A stretch of 58,411 bases of DNA, taken from NCBI GenBank assembly GCA_029262055.1, contig JAJDAD010000022.1, forward strand, positions 1 to 58,411, read 5' to 3'. The translations under genes and the position numbers were made by a program. Below, piece by piece: positions 50,896-58,411 of this stretch. The DNA comes from Candidatus Zhuqueibacterota bacterium (GTDB taxonomy: Bacteria > Zhuqueibacterota > Zhuqueibacteria > Oceanimicrobiales > Oceanimicrobiaceae). The notes under the pieces were generated by a model, which was not told the DNA's origin, ran no database searches, and saw nothing but the letters and a program-made list of their open reading frames with translations. Within the stretch, counting starts at the first letter, position 1. Each line of letters begins with the position of its first letter.

Positions 50896-52495
50896 CCTGC
50901 CGGGCATGAGCACGCTGGCTCGCGACTATTTCGACAACTTCGAACGAGTGGCGGATTTCTATGATGGGGATTACCGCAAACCGGAGAACTTCCTGGATCG
51001 AGCGGGAAAAATCAAAGAACGCGAGCTGCCTTTGACTCAACTTGTGCCGATCCTGAAAGAACAGAATCAGAAGTTCGGCTGCAGCTTGCCAACCCTCGAA
51101 AGAATCGATTGGCTACTGGAACGGCGGGCTTGTACGGTCGTCACCGGCCAGCAAACGGGCTTATTCGGAGGCCCCCTGTTTACGCTGTACAAGGCTCTGA
51201 CCGCCATCAAACTGGCGGAACGCCTGGGACGTACCTGCGAAGGATGCTACGTACCGGTTTTCTGGCTCGCCTCTGACGATCACGACTTTCGCGAAGTCAA
51301 TCACGTCGACATTCTCAACAAAGGCAACGAACCATCTCGTATCACCTACCAGGGGCACCCGGCAGACTCCAAAGTTCCGGTATCAAGAATCGTCTTGCAG
51401 GCGCAGATTCAGGAGGCAATCGCGCACCTGGATGAACAAACACATCCATCCGATTTTAAGCAGGAAATGCTCACGTACCTGGCCGAGGCGTACGCGCCCG
51501 GCAACACTTTTTCACAGGCTTTCGGTCAGTGGTTGATGACGCTGCTGAAACCGTTTGGGCTGGTCATGATCGACGCCAGCGACCAACGGATCAAAGCGCT
51601 GGCAACTTCTCTCTTCGGTCAGGAAATCAGGAAACGCTCACCGTCATCGCAGGCGGCGCTGGGCGCCTCGCAAGAATTGCTCGACCGCGGATATCACAAC
51701 CAGGTACAATTGCACGACGGTATGCTCAACCTGTTTTATGCGAAAGACGACAGAAGCGCACTGCAAAAAACCGATTCAGGTTTCACAATCCGCAGTACAG
51801 GTGAGCGCGAAACGGAGGCAGGACTGCTCGCGCGCCTGGCCGAAAATCCCGGCGATTTCAGTCCAAATGTTTTGCTGCGCCCCCTGTATCAGGATGTCCT
51901 GCTGCCGACCATCGCCTACATCGCGGGGACTGCCGAAACCGCCTATTATGCGCAGATGAAGGGGATCTACACCGCTTTCAAGATCCCGATGCCCGTGATT
52001 TATCCACGTAAAAGCCTGACTCTGCTGGAACCCAAAATCGAGAAAGTCCTGGACAACTATGCGCTGGCAGTGCCACAACTTTGGTCCAATATCGACAGCC
52101 TGATCAGTAAGATCGCCAGAGAGCAGCTTCCCGACGAATTGGAAGACAAAATCGGCGCAGTCACGCGCAGTGTAAATGACAACATCGCAGAGCTGCAAAA
52201 AATTGTGTCTGAATTTGACCCAACCCTGGCAGACTTTGTGAAAAACTCCGGCGGCCGTATCGAAGGCCAGATAGAAGGCATGGAAAAAAAGATCTTGCAG
52301 GCCTTCAAAAAGCGCAATGAGATAATCAGGCAACAGCTGAAAAAAGCCGGAAACAGCCTGTACCCAAATAACACGCTGCAGGAAAGGTCCTTAAGCGTGC
52401 TACCTTACCTGTTCAAACATGGTCCTGGTTTCATCGACCAGATTTACGAAGCCATGGACATCTCGAACTTTGACCATCAGATCGTTAGGATCTGA
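50876..52495 (+). CDS. bshC: Bacillithiol synthase, cysteine-adding enzyme
   Basis: A 539-residue protein matching BshC: VVTGQQTGLFGGPLFTLYKALTAIKLAERL, PVFWLASDDHDFREVNHV and a C-terminal coiled-coil region (about 400-490). It joins cysteine to glucosaminyl-malate, the last step of bacillithiol synthesis. The start overlaps the methyltransferase; a second ATG at 50906 is possible. bshB1 follows 21 bases later. Confidence 0.95.
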   Translation: MKTASSSLPGMSTLARDYFDNFERVADFYDGDYRKPENFLDRAGKIKERELPLTQLVPILKEQNQKFGCSLPTLERIDWLLERRACTVVTGQQTGLFGGPLFTLYKALTAIKLAERLGRTCEGCYVPVFWLASDDHDFREVNHVDILNKGNEPSRITYQGHPADSKVPVSRIVLQAQIQEAIAHLDEQTHPSDFKQEMLTYLAEAYAPGNTFSQAFGQWLMTLLKPFGLVMIDASDQRIKALATSLFGQEIRKRSPSSQAALGASQELLDRGYHNQVQLHDGMLNLFYAKDDRSALQKTDSGFTIRSTGERETEAGLLARLAENPGDFSPNVLLRPLYQDVLLPTIAYIAGTAETAYYAQMKGIYTAFKIPMPVIYPRKSLTLLEPKIEKVLDNYALAVPQLWSNIDSLISKIAREQLPDELEDKIGAVTRSVNDNIAELQKIVSEFDPTLADFVKNSGGRIEGQIEGMEKKILQAFKKRNEIIRQQLKKAGNSLYPNNTLQERSLSVLPYLFKHGPGFIDQIYEAMDISNFDHQIVRI

Positions 52496-52516
52496 CCGAG
52501 AGACGAATTACCGACG

Positions 52517-53254
52517 ATGAAACTTGACCTGCTTGCATTTGGAGCCCACCCTGACGACGTCGAGCTAACCTGCGCCGGCACAATAATCCGGCTGGGCGCG
52601 CAGGGCTACAAAACCGGGGTGGTGGCGCTGACTCAGGGTGAACTCGGGACCCGAGGTGCACCTGAAATCCGCAAACAGGAATTTGAAGCAGCGGGGAAAA
52701 TCCTGGGGCTAAGCATCCACAAAATGCTCGATATTCCCGACGGCCAGGTTGCCGTGACTGAAGAAAACAAGCTTGAAGTCATCCGCGTGATCAGGGAGTA
52801 TCGTCCGAACATTGTCATTGCACCGTATTGGCACGACCGGCATCCCGACCATGGCCACGCATCAAACCTGGTGCGCGAGGCTGCGTTCTTTTCCGGTCTA
52901 AAACAAATCGAAACCGGACAGCAGGCCTACCGCCCGTACCGGGTAATTTACTATCCCGGCCGGGTCGAGTTCAAACCGTCCTTTATCGTGGATGTTTCCG
53001 ACTTTCACGAACAAAAAATCCGGGCGATCCAGGCGTACAAGTCACAGTTTCACAACCCGGAAAAGGCAAGTTTCGGCAAAGAAGAAACCAACATCAGCAG
53101 TCCTGAGTTTCTTGAGGCAGTCATCAGCCGTGCGCGGCAATACGGTTCTTATATAGGCGTGAAGTATGGTGAGCCGTTCCTGGTGCGTGAGCCCATGCGG
53201 CTGGACGACCCGGTCAGTTTTTTTGGTCCACAATATTTAACCGCTTTTTTGTAG
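52517..53254 (+). CDS. bshB1: Bacillithiol biosynthesis deacetylase
   Basis: A 245-residue LmbE-family zinc deacetylase with the metal motif AFGAHPDDVEL and the HDRHPDHGH segment. It deacetylates N-acetylglucosaminyl-malate, the second step of bacillithiol synthesis. It lies between bshC and bshA. Confidence 0.95.
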   Translation: MKLDLLAFGAHPDDVELTCAGTIIRLGAQGYKTGVVALTQGELGTRGAPEIRKQEFEAAGKILGLSIHKMLDIPDGQVAVTEENKLEVIRVIREYRPNIVIAPYWHDRHPDHGHASNLVREAAFFSGLKQIETGQQAYRPYRVIYYPGRVEFKPSFIVDVSDFHEQKIRAIQAYKSQFHNPEKASFGKEETNISSPEFLEAVISRARQYGSYIGVKYGEPFLVREPMRLDDPVSFFGPQYLTAFL

Positions 53255-53306
53255 CACCCGCCTGCTTTAATCAAAGTGAGACGGCTAACCGAAAACCAGA
53301 GGAATT

Positions 53307-54428
53307 ATGAAAATAGCAATTGTCTGTTATCCCACCCACGGCGGCAGTGGCGTAGTTGCTTCTGAACTCGCCCTCGGGCTTGCCGAGCGTGGTCACGAAA
53401 TCCACATCGTCAGCTATGCAACGCCGTTTCGTCTACGGCAATTTAGCCAAAACGTTTTTATTCATGAAGTTGAGGTCGCCTCGTATCCCCTGTTCAAATA
53501 TCCGCCGTACGCCTTATCGCTTGCCACCAAACTGGCGGATATTCACGAGGAGTACAATCTCGACATCGTGCATGCCCATTATGCCGTGCCGCACGCGGCC
53601 AGCGCGTTTCTGGCAAAACAGGTGCTGCGCTGCAGCAAGCTCAAAATCATCACCACATTGCACGGAACAGATATCACCCTGGTCGGGGCTGACAAGTCAT
53701 TTCACCGTGTCATCAAATTCAGTATCGAAGAGTCGGACGGCGTCACCGCGGTGTCCAACTACTTGCGCCAAAAGACGATGGACGAGTTTGAGCTGCAAAA
53801 CAACATCGAAGTGATTTACAACTTCATCGACACGGAACGCTGCCGGGGTGCCGGCCGTGAATGCGCGCGTGAGAAGTACGCCCCCAACGGTGAAAAAATC
53901 CTCATGCACGCCTCCAACTTCCGGCCGGTAAAACGGGTCAGCGACGTGATACGTATCTTTGCCAGGGTGCGCGATCAGATTCCCGCTAAGCTCCTGTTGG
54001 TCGGTGAAGGGCCGGAACGGTTGTTTGTGCAACAACTGACCAAAGAGCTGCAACTGACGGAAGATGTCTGGTTTCTGGGTGAGCAGGATTACATCGAAAA
54101 CCTGATGAACTGCGCTGACCTGTTCCTGCTGCCGACAGAGCAGGAAAGCTTTGGCCTGGTGGCGCTCGAGGCGCACTCGTGCGGCGTTCCGGTGGTCGGC
54201 ACACGAACCGGCGGCTTGCCCGAACTGGTGATAGACGGCGAGACCGGCTTCCTGCGGCCTGTGGGTGAAATCACGGCCATGGCCGACTCCGCCCTGACCC
54301 TGCTCACCGACGATGTCCTCAATCGGAAGTTCCGCAAGAACGCCCGCGAACGCGCCGTCAATTGCTTTGATCATCAACTCATTCTGCCGCAGTACGAAGC
54401 ATTTTACGACAACGTTCTTGGACAGTAG
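53307..54428 (+). CDS. bshA: N-acetyl-alpha-D-glucosaminyl L-malate synthase
   Basis: A 373-residue GT4 glycosyltransferase: N-terminal [31 protein letters not shown], central HGTDITLVG, and the C-terminal donor site [22 protein letters not shown]. It makes GlcNAc-malate, the first bacillithiol step. AGAGGAATT precedes the ATG. The sensor kinase gene starts 15 bases downstream. Confidence 0.95.
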   Translation: MKIAIVCYPTHGGSGVVASELALGLAERGHEIHIVSYATPFRLRQFSQNVFIHEVEVASYPLFKYPPYALSLATKLADIHEEYNLDIVHAHYAVPHAASAFLAKQVLRCSKLKIITTLHGTDITLVGADKSFHRVIKFSIEESDGVTAVSNYLRQKTMDEFELQNNIEVIYNFIDTERCRGAGRECAREKYAPNGEKILMHASNFRPVKRVSDVIRIFARVRDQIPAKLLLVGEGPERLFVQQLTKELQLTEDVWFLGEQDYIENLMNCADLFLLPTEQESFGLVALEAHSCGVPVVGTRTGGLPELVIDGETGFLRPVGEITAMADSALTLLTDDVLNRKFRKNARERAVNCFDHQLILPQYEAFYDNVLGQ

Positions 54429-54443
54429 ATCGCAGGATTTGGT

Positions 54444-55844
54444 ATGTGGGGCCTCTCGATTCGAACCCGCCTGATCCTTCTCTTTACGCTGCAGGCGGTG
54501 CTCATTCTTGGAATCGGCGGCTTCTATCTGGACTGGCGGCTGCGCCAGGCTCTCGAAGAGGAGCTGTCACACAAACTACAGAACCTCGCCGGCGCCGCGG
54601 CCCTGCAGGTAGACGGCGAGCTGCTGGCCAACCTTGCCACCGGCGACGAACAATCACGCACCTACCGTAACCTGCGGACGCAACTGCTGGCTTTCCAGCA
54701 GAGCACGCATGTACGACGCGTTTACATTTTCTCCCCCGAAAAGAAAAGCTACATCGACACCAGAGAAAATATGCGCATTGGGGTCGGCTACGTCTTTCTG
54801 GCCATCACTGACGCGGAGTTGCGCAACGTCCTGTCCGGCGCAACTGTGGCCTCACCCCTGTTCGAGGGCGAAGACGGCAGTCTGTACAAAACCGGCTTCG
54901 CACCGGTCAGAGCAAACGCAGAGACGGTAGCCGCGGTGGCCGTAGAAGGTAGCGCTACCACGCTGGAGGCGGTGCAAACCGTTCGTGGTTACATCGTGTT
55001 GCTGGGATTGTTTGTCCTGCTGGGCTCCATTGCCCTGGGCGCCTTCTTTGCAGAACGCATCACGACGCCGATCAACCGACTAAAATCCGCTGCCGGAAAA
55101 ATTGCGGAAGGAGACTATGAAACCGGCCTCGACCTGAGCGCCGGTGACGAAATCGGTTTTCTGGCGCAGACCATGGAGGAAATGCGACACGCCATCGTAA
55201 ATCGCGACCTGCGCCAAAAAGCCATGGTGGCGGGCGTAGCACATGAAATCCGCAACCCGTTGGGCGGCATCGAGCTGTTTGCCGGCCTGCTGGCCGATGA
55301 GGTCAGTGACCCGGACACCAAGAAGCAGGCAGAAAAAATCAAGCAGGAAGTCCGCAACCTCAACCGGATCGTCACCGACTTTCTCGACTATGCACGACCG
55401 CAGAAATCACAAAAGCGCCCAACGCCAATTCTCCCTGTGTTCGAAGAGGTCACGCAGTTGATGGCGCAGGAATTGGAGAAACACGAGATCAGCACACAGG
55501 AAACACACGCCGAGACTACGGCCCTGGTCGACCCGGACCACCTCAAGCAGATTCTTCTCAACCTGGTGCGTAACTCGGTGCAGGCCATGCCCACAAGCGG
55601 CGGCCTTACCCTGACCGTAGAGTCCTACGAAAAATCCGCCCGAGTTACCCTGGCTGACTCCGGCACCGGCATCCCCGCGGAAATCCGTGAACGCATTTTT
55701 GATCCGTTCTGCACCGCCCGCCAGACCGGCACCGGCCTGGGTCTGGCCATTGTCAAAAGCCTGGTGGAAGAAAACGGCGGGCAGGTCAGCCTGCTGGAGT
55801 CTGGGGATAAGGGCACGCATTTTGAGCTGATTTTCCCGGCCTAG
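54444..55844 (+). CDS. Membrane sensor histidine kinase
   Basis: A 466-residue kinase: helix 1 (about 8-28), periplasmic sensor with a Cache-like look, helix 2 (about 176-200, GYIVLLGLFVLLGSIALGAFF), HAMP, HisKA with His in VAGVAHEIRNPLGG, and HATPase (NLVRNSVQAM, DSGTGIP, GTGLGLA). Co-directional and 15 bases from bshA. No regulator follows; a transposase and its repeats occupy that place, so the partner may be elsewhere or lost (inferred). Confidence 0.92.
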   Translation: MWGLSIRTRLILLFTLQAVLILGIGGFYLDWRLRQALEEELSHKLQNLAGAAALQVDGELLANLATGDEQSRTYRNLRTQLLAFQQSTHVRRVYIFSPEKKSYIDTRENMRIGVGYVFLAITDAELRNVLSGATVASPLFEGEDGSLYKTGFAPVRANAETVAAVAVEGSATTLEAVQTVRGYIVLLGLFVLLGSIALGAFFAERITTPINRLKSAAGKIAEGDYETGLDLSAGDEIGFLAQTMEEMRHAIVNRDLRQKAMVAGVAHEIRNPLGGIELFAGLLADEVSDPDTKKQAEKIKQEVRNLNRIVTDFLDYARPQKSQKRPTPILPVFEEVTQLMAQELEKHEISTQETHAETTALVDPDHLKQILLNLVRNSVQAMPTSGGLTLTVESYEKSARVTLADSGTGIPAEIRERIFDPFCTARQTGTGLGLAIVKSLVEENGGQVSLLESGDKGTHFELIFPA

Positions 55845-56094
55845 CACTGTCAGTTGTTTGGGCCGGATGACTGTTTGTTTTGCATGATCTTGCATAATTT
55901 TGCATGAACCTCACAACCGCGATGACCGCAATGCCCGGAGGACGTGATGCGGAGGCACTTCTCACAGAGCCTGGACGGCCAGATACACGATGACTAACCG
56001 ACCCACACGTCCCGAACTGCGGGCGGGAAGAACCGCACATGCGGGAGAACGGAGAACCTGGCAAAGTGTTGAATGAACTCCGGTAGGTGTATCA
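55845..56094. other. Intergenic region with iterated TTGCATRA motif
   Basis: Three copies of TTGCATGA or TTGCATAA occur about ten bases apart at 55877-55905. Several GC-rich partial inverted repeats follow before the transposase gene. No gene is seen. Confidence 0.5.
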
Positions 56095-56688
56095 ATGAGT
56101 GATAGATTCAGAAACAAATACAGAATCGCATCCACCCGGTTGCAAGCCTGGAATTATGGCTGGAATGCGCCATACTTCATCACAATTTGCACCCGGGGCA
56201 AGGAATGTTTTTTCGGGACAATCGAAGATGGCAGGATGACTTTATCGGAAATCGGTAGCATTGTTCAGTTGGAATGGTTGAAGACACCGGAACTACGACC
56301 GGATATGAATATTAAATTGGGCGCATTTGTAGTCATGCCAAATCATTTTCACAGCATCGTTCTTATCGGGAAAAATGTCTTTAATAAGCCGGGGAAAGAT
56401 GTTCGGCCAGCGTGTAGAGACGCAATGCATTGCGTCTCTACACCAAAAACATCCACCAAAACCACCACGCCCCAAAACCAATTCGGACCGCAACGAAAGA
56501 ACCTGGCATCAATCGTTCGTGGATTCAAATCCGCCGTAACCAAACAGGCGCGGATCATAGACCCTGCTTTCGGGTGGCAACCACGCTACCATGACCACAT
56601 TATTCGCAATGAAAAATCATACAACCGTATAAAGCAATACATCCTGAACAATCCCGCGCTATGGCGTAATGACAAACACAATACATAG
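56095..56688 (+). mobile_element. RAYT (REP-associated tyrosine transposase), Y1_Tnp type
   Basis: A 197-residue HUH-type transposase. NYGWNAPYFITICTRGKECFFG opens the Y1 fold, and VVMPNHFHSIVLIG carries the HUH metal motif. QPRYHDHIIRNEKSYNRIKQYILNNPALW supplies the nucleophilic Tyr. RAYTs act on dispersed palindromic REP elements. The loop between these parts contains a 32-base perfect palindrome read as RDAMHCVST in frame, and a diverged copy lies just downstream. AGGTG precedes the ATG. Intact reading frame. Confidence 0.9.
56412..56443. repeat. 32-base perfect palindrome inside the RAYT gene
   Basis: Half-site GTGTAGAGACGCAATG directly followed by its reverse complement. It is read in frame as part of the transposase loop. 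A second copy with one mismatched pair lies at 56750-56777. Confidence 0.95.
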
Positions 56689-56988
56689 GAAGACCGCGAA
56701 TCGGTTGTCCCTGGGTCCGATGGACATTCTTGCCGACAGACGCCTGGACGTAGAGACGCAATGCATTGTGTCTCTACACCAGAACATCCCCCAATGCCAC
56801 CACGCCCAAAATAAATTCGGGCCACACTGGAATTCATGGTTTTGCGCTTGCGTGACATGCACGATTGTCCTTGACATGAAGAATGGGCTTGGTTATCATG
56901 TCTGTTAAACCAACCCCACCACTAAAATCAAATACAACAAAATGCCCGTAGAAGATATCAAAGACAGATTTCGACAACAGCAACTCTC
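56689..56988. other. Intergenic region holding a diverged RAYT-loop repeat
   Basis: These 300 bases contain the second palindrome plus about 55 bases that match the transposase loop DNA, then a possible 16-codon leader frame at 56942-56992 (MPVEDIKDRFRQQQLS) whose stop overlaps the TTG start of the transporter. No larger gene is seen. Confidence 0.6.
56750..56825. repeat. Second REP-like copy with shared flank
   Basis: GTAGAGACGCAATG, then its complement with one altered pair, followed by text that aligns with 56434-56495 in the RAYT gene (TCTCTACACCA, AACATCC, CCACCACGCCC, AATTCGG in the same order). The copy is therefore an imperfect direct repeat of about 75 bases, not only a short palindrome. 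Confidence 0.8.
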
Positions 56989-58233
56989 TTGAATAAGATT
57001 AAAGAAATTCTAAGCGTCCTCGGGCCGGGTGTTGCAATTGCCGCTACCGGCATCGGTGCGGGCGACATGGTCACCGCGGCTGTTGCCGGCTCACAATTTG
57101 GCTTTGCGTTGATTTGGGCAGCAGTCGTGGGCGCTATCTTCAAGTTTGTCCTGAACGAAGGGTTAGCGCGCTGGCAGTTGGCGACGGGCACGACCCTCCT
57201 AGAGGGTTGGGTGACTAAACTGGGCCGTTGGGTCCAGGTCTACTTTCTGGTTTATCTGGTTCTGTGGTCTTTCATTGTGGGTGGTGCGCTTATTTCGGCC
57301 TGCGGGCTCGCCGCTTATTCAATTGCCCCCGCTATCTCAAAGGAAGCATGGGGTGTGCTCCATTCCCTGGTCGCTGCCGGTATCGTCCTTGTGGGCAGTT
57401 ATGGCCACTTCGAACGCCTCATGAAAATCTTCATCGCCGCCATGTTTCTGGCGATGCTCGGTTGTGCGCTCTGGGTCGCCCCGCCCACGCTGACCGCTGT
57501 CCGTATTTTCTCGGAAGCAGCTATTCCGGTGGGAAGTCCAAAACTGATCCTGGGCGTAATCGGCGGCGTCGGCGGCAGCCTGACGCTTCTGGCTTACGGA
57601 TATTGGATTCGTGAACGAAAGTGGGAGGGGAAAAAGTGGCTGCCGGCCGTGCGCTATGACCTTGCCGTGTCATACCTTTTAACCGGCTTTTTTGGCGTCG
57701 CGATCATGGTTCTGGCTGCCCGGGTGCTGCATACCCAGGACGTTACGATCGCAGGCAGCAATGGTCTAATAAAGATGGCCGGTATTCTGGGGCAGGTGAT
57801 TGGGCCCTTGGGCACCTGGGCTTTCCTGATCGGTTTCTGGGGTGCTGTGTTTACCTCTATGCTCGGCGTCTGGCAAGGCGTGCCCTACATGTTCTGTGAC
57901 TTTGTCGCTTTGACCCGGCGTCTTGCGCACGATCAGTCTGCCCGCATCATAAGCTCAAAATCGTGGTGGTACCGCGGTTTCCTGTTTTGGCTTGCAGTGC
58001 CACCGCTGGCATTGCTTCTGTTGGACAAACCCGTCGGCCTGATCGTGCTGTACTCGATTGTCGGCGCGCTCTTCATGCCGTTTTTGTCGGGGACGCTTTT
58101 GTATATGAACTCCAAGCGCGACTGGGTCGGCTCCGAATTCAAGAATGGCCGGCTTGTTAACCTGGTGCTTTTCTTGTGTCTGCTCCTGTTCGGATATCTG
58201 CTTTTTGACGAAGTCATGACTCGCCTGTGGTAA
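56989..58233 (+). CDS. Divergent Nramp-family transporter
   Basis: A 414-residue membrane protein with about eleven hydrophobic segments and Nramp-like start LGPGVAIAATGIGAGDMVTA. Canonical Nramp metal ligands are in DPGN (helix 1) and MPH (helix 6). Here helix 1 reads GAGD and the helix 6 region reads GGVGGSLTLLAYG, so the usual Mn/Fe site is not conserved. It may carry another ion, or a related divalent metal by a changed site. The start is TTG; no ATG gives a better N-terminus. No terminator is seen in the remaining 178 bases. Confidence 0.85.
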   Translation: MNKIKEILSVLGPGVAIAATGIGAGDMVTAAVAGSQFGFALIWAAVVGAIFKFVLNEGLARWQLATGTTLLEGWVTKLGRWVQVYFLVYLVLWSFIVGGALISACGLAAYSIAPAISKEAWGVLHSLVAAGIVLVGSYGHFERLMKIFIAAMFLAMLGCALWVAPPTLTAVRIFSEAAIPVGSPKLILGVIGGVGGSLTLLAYGYWIRERKWEGKKWLPAVRYDLAVSYLLTGFFGVAIMVLAARVLHTQDVTIAGSNGLIKMAGILGQVIGPLGTWAFLIGFWGAVFTSMLGVWQGVPYMFCDFVALTRRLAHDQSARIISSKSWWYRGFLFWLAVPPLALLLLDKPVGLIVLYSIVGALFMPFLSGTLLYMNSKRDWVGSEFKNGRLVNLVLFLCLLLFGYLLFDEVMTRLW

Positions 58234-58411
58234 CCCCCAAAATTTGTCGACCTGTAAATTCTCAAATAAGTAGGGCATACTGAAAAACTATCATAAAGCA
58301 TGTATAAACAATTGATTAAGTTGTAGTATCTTCGTATTTTTAGCCACCGAGTTGCACGCTTTTTCTACGAACTCGCTCAAGAACCGTGCATTTTTACAAA
58401 GAGAATAGGTG
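58234..58411. other. Window edge, no gene seen
   Basis: AT-rich noncoding end of the window downstream of the transporter. No hairpin with a T-run and no supported reading frame. Confidence 0.4.

Noticed and set aside
56408-56825. CRISPR-like repeat pair
   Set aside because: Only two copies, diverged and 337 bases apart, with no spacer pattern; explained better as a REP/RAYT element.
56586-56858. Minus-strand frames across the second palindrome, containing VETQCIASL or RDTMHCVST
   Set aside because: These readings come from the palindrome itself, which can be translated on both strands; no start signal or fold.

Overview
The window looks like a chromosomal piece of an uncultured, probably anaerobic or facultative diderm of the FCB supergroup (KSB1/Calditrichota-like; inferred). 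The signs are a type IX-style C-terminal sorting domain on a nine-heme cytochrome, a complete bacillithiol pathway, TonB-family proteins, four-cluster 2-oxoacid:ferredoxin chemistry and many sigma-54 activators. No rRNA, tRNA, CRISPR array or prophage was seen.

Region 1 (about 0.2-16 kb, minus strand) is a redox and signalling block. Transcription order is: 11-heme membrane cytochrome, cytochrome b, 19-heme/cytochrome b fusion, NtrC-type regulator, heme-binding sensor kinase, receiver/GcvH-like fusion, HybA-like ferredoxin, HybB/NrfD-like protein with a triheme tail. A separately promoted receiver and the nine-heme sorting-domain cytochrome follow. Together these genes carry 43 CXXCH motifs plus one CX4CH. 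The simplest reading is a menaquinone/periplasm/cell-surface electron conduit of the Geobacter Cbc type that carries its own redox-sensing two-component system.

Region 2 (16-29 kb, minus strand) holds TPR proteins, a DUF2007 zinc-ribbon protein, a radical SAM enzyme, a 2-oxoacid:ferredoxin oxidoreductase (delta, alpha, fused beta-gamma), a receiver, a PAS kinase/NtrC regulator pair, a TPR/CBS/universal stress protein group and two paralogous TonB-family proteins. Both tonB genes have well-spaced -24/-12 (sigma-54) promoter matches.

Region 3 (29.4-35.3 kb, plus strand) is a three-gene signalling operon: a large solute-binding-like lipoprotein, an NtrY-like kinase and an NtrC-type regulator. 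There is no transporter permease.

Region 4 (35.3-44.7 kb, minus strand) holds an SDR, an AT-rich double KaiC-like ATPase that looks acquired, an AI-2E/PerM permease, FbaB aldolase (with a near-consensus sigma-70 promoter), glycogen synthase, an esterase, a DUF4037 nucleotidyltransferase and a YCII lipoprotein.

Region 5 (45-58.4 kb, plus strand) begins with a TPR protein behind a sigma-54 promoter and three GTGT-N8-ACAC palindromes. Then come a small secreted protein, Aat, Sir2, a YigI-like thioesterase, a DapA-family aldolase, a methyltransferase overlapping bshC, bshB1, bshA, a sensor kinase, a RAYT transposase with a palindrome inside its own gene, and a divergent Nramp-like transporter. 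All functions are inferred from reading the sequence; no database search was run.
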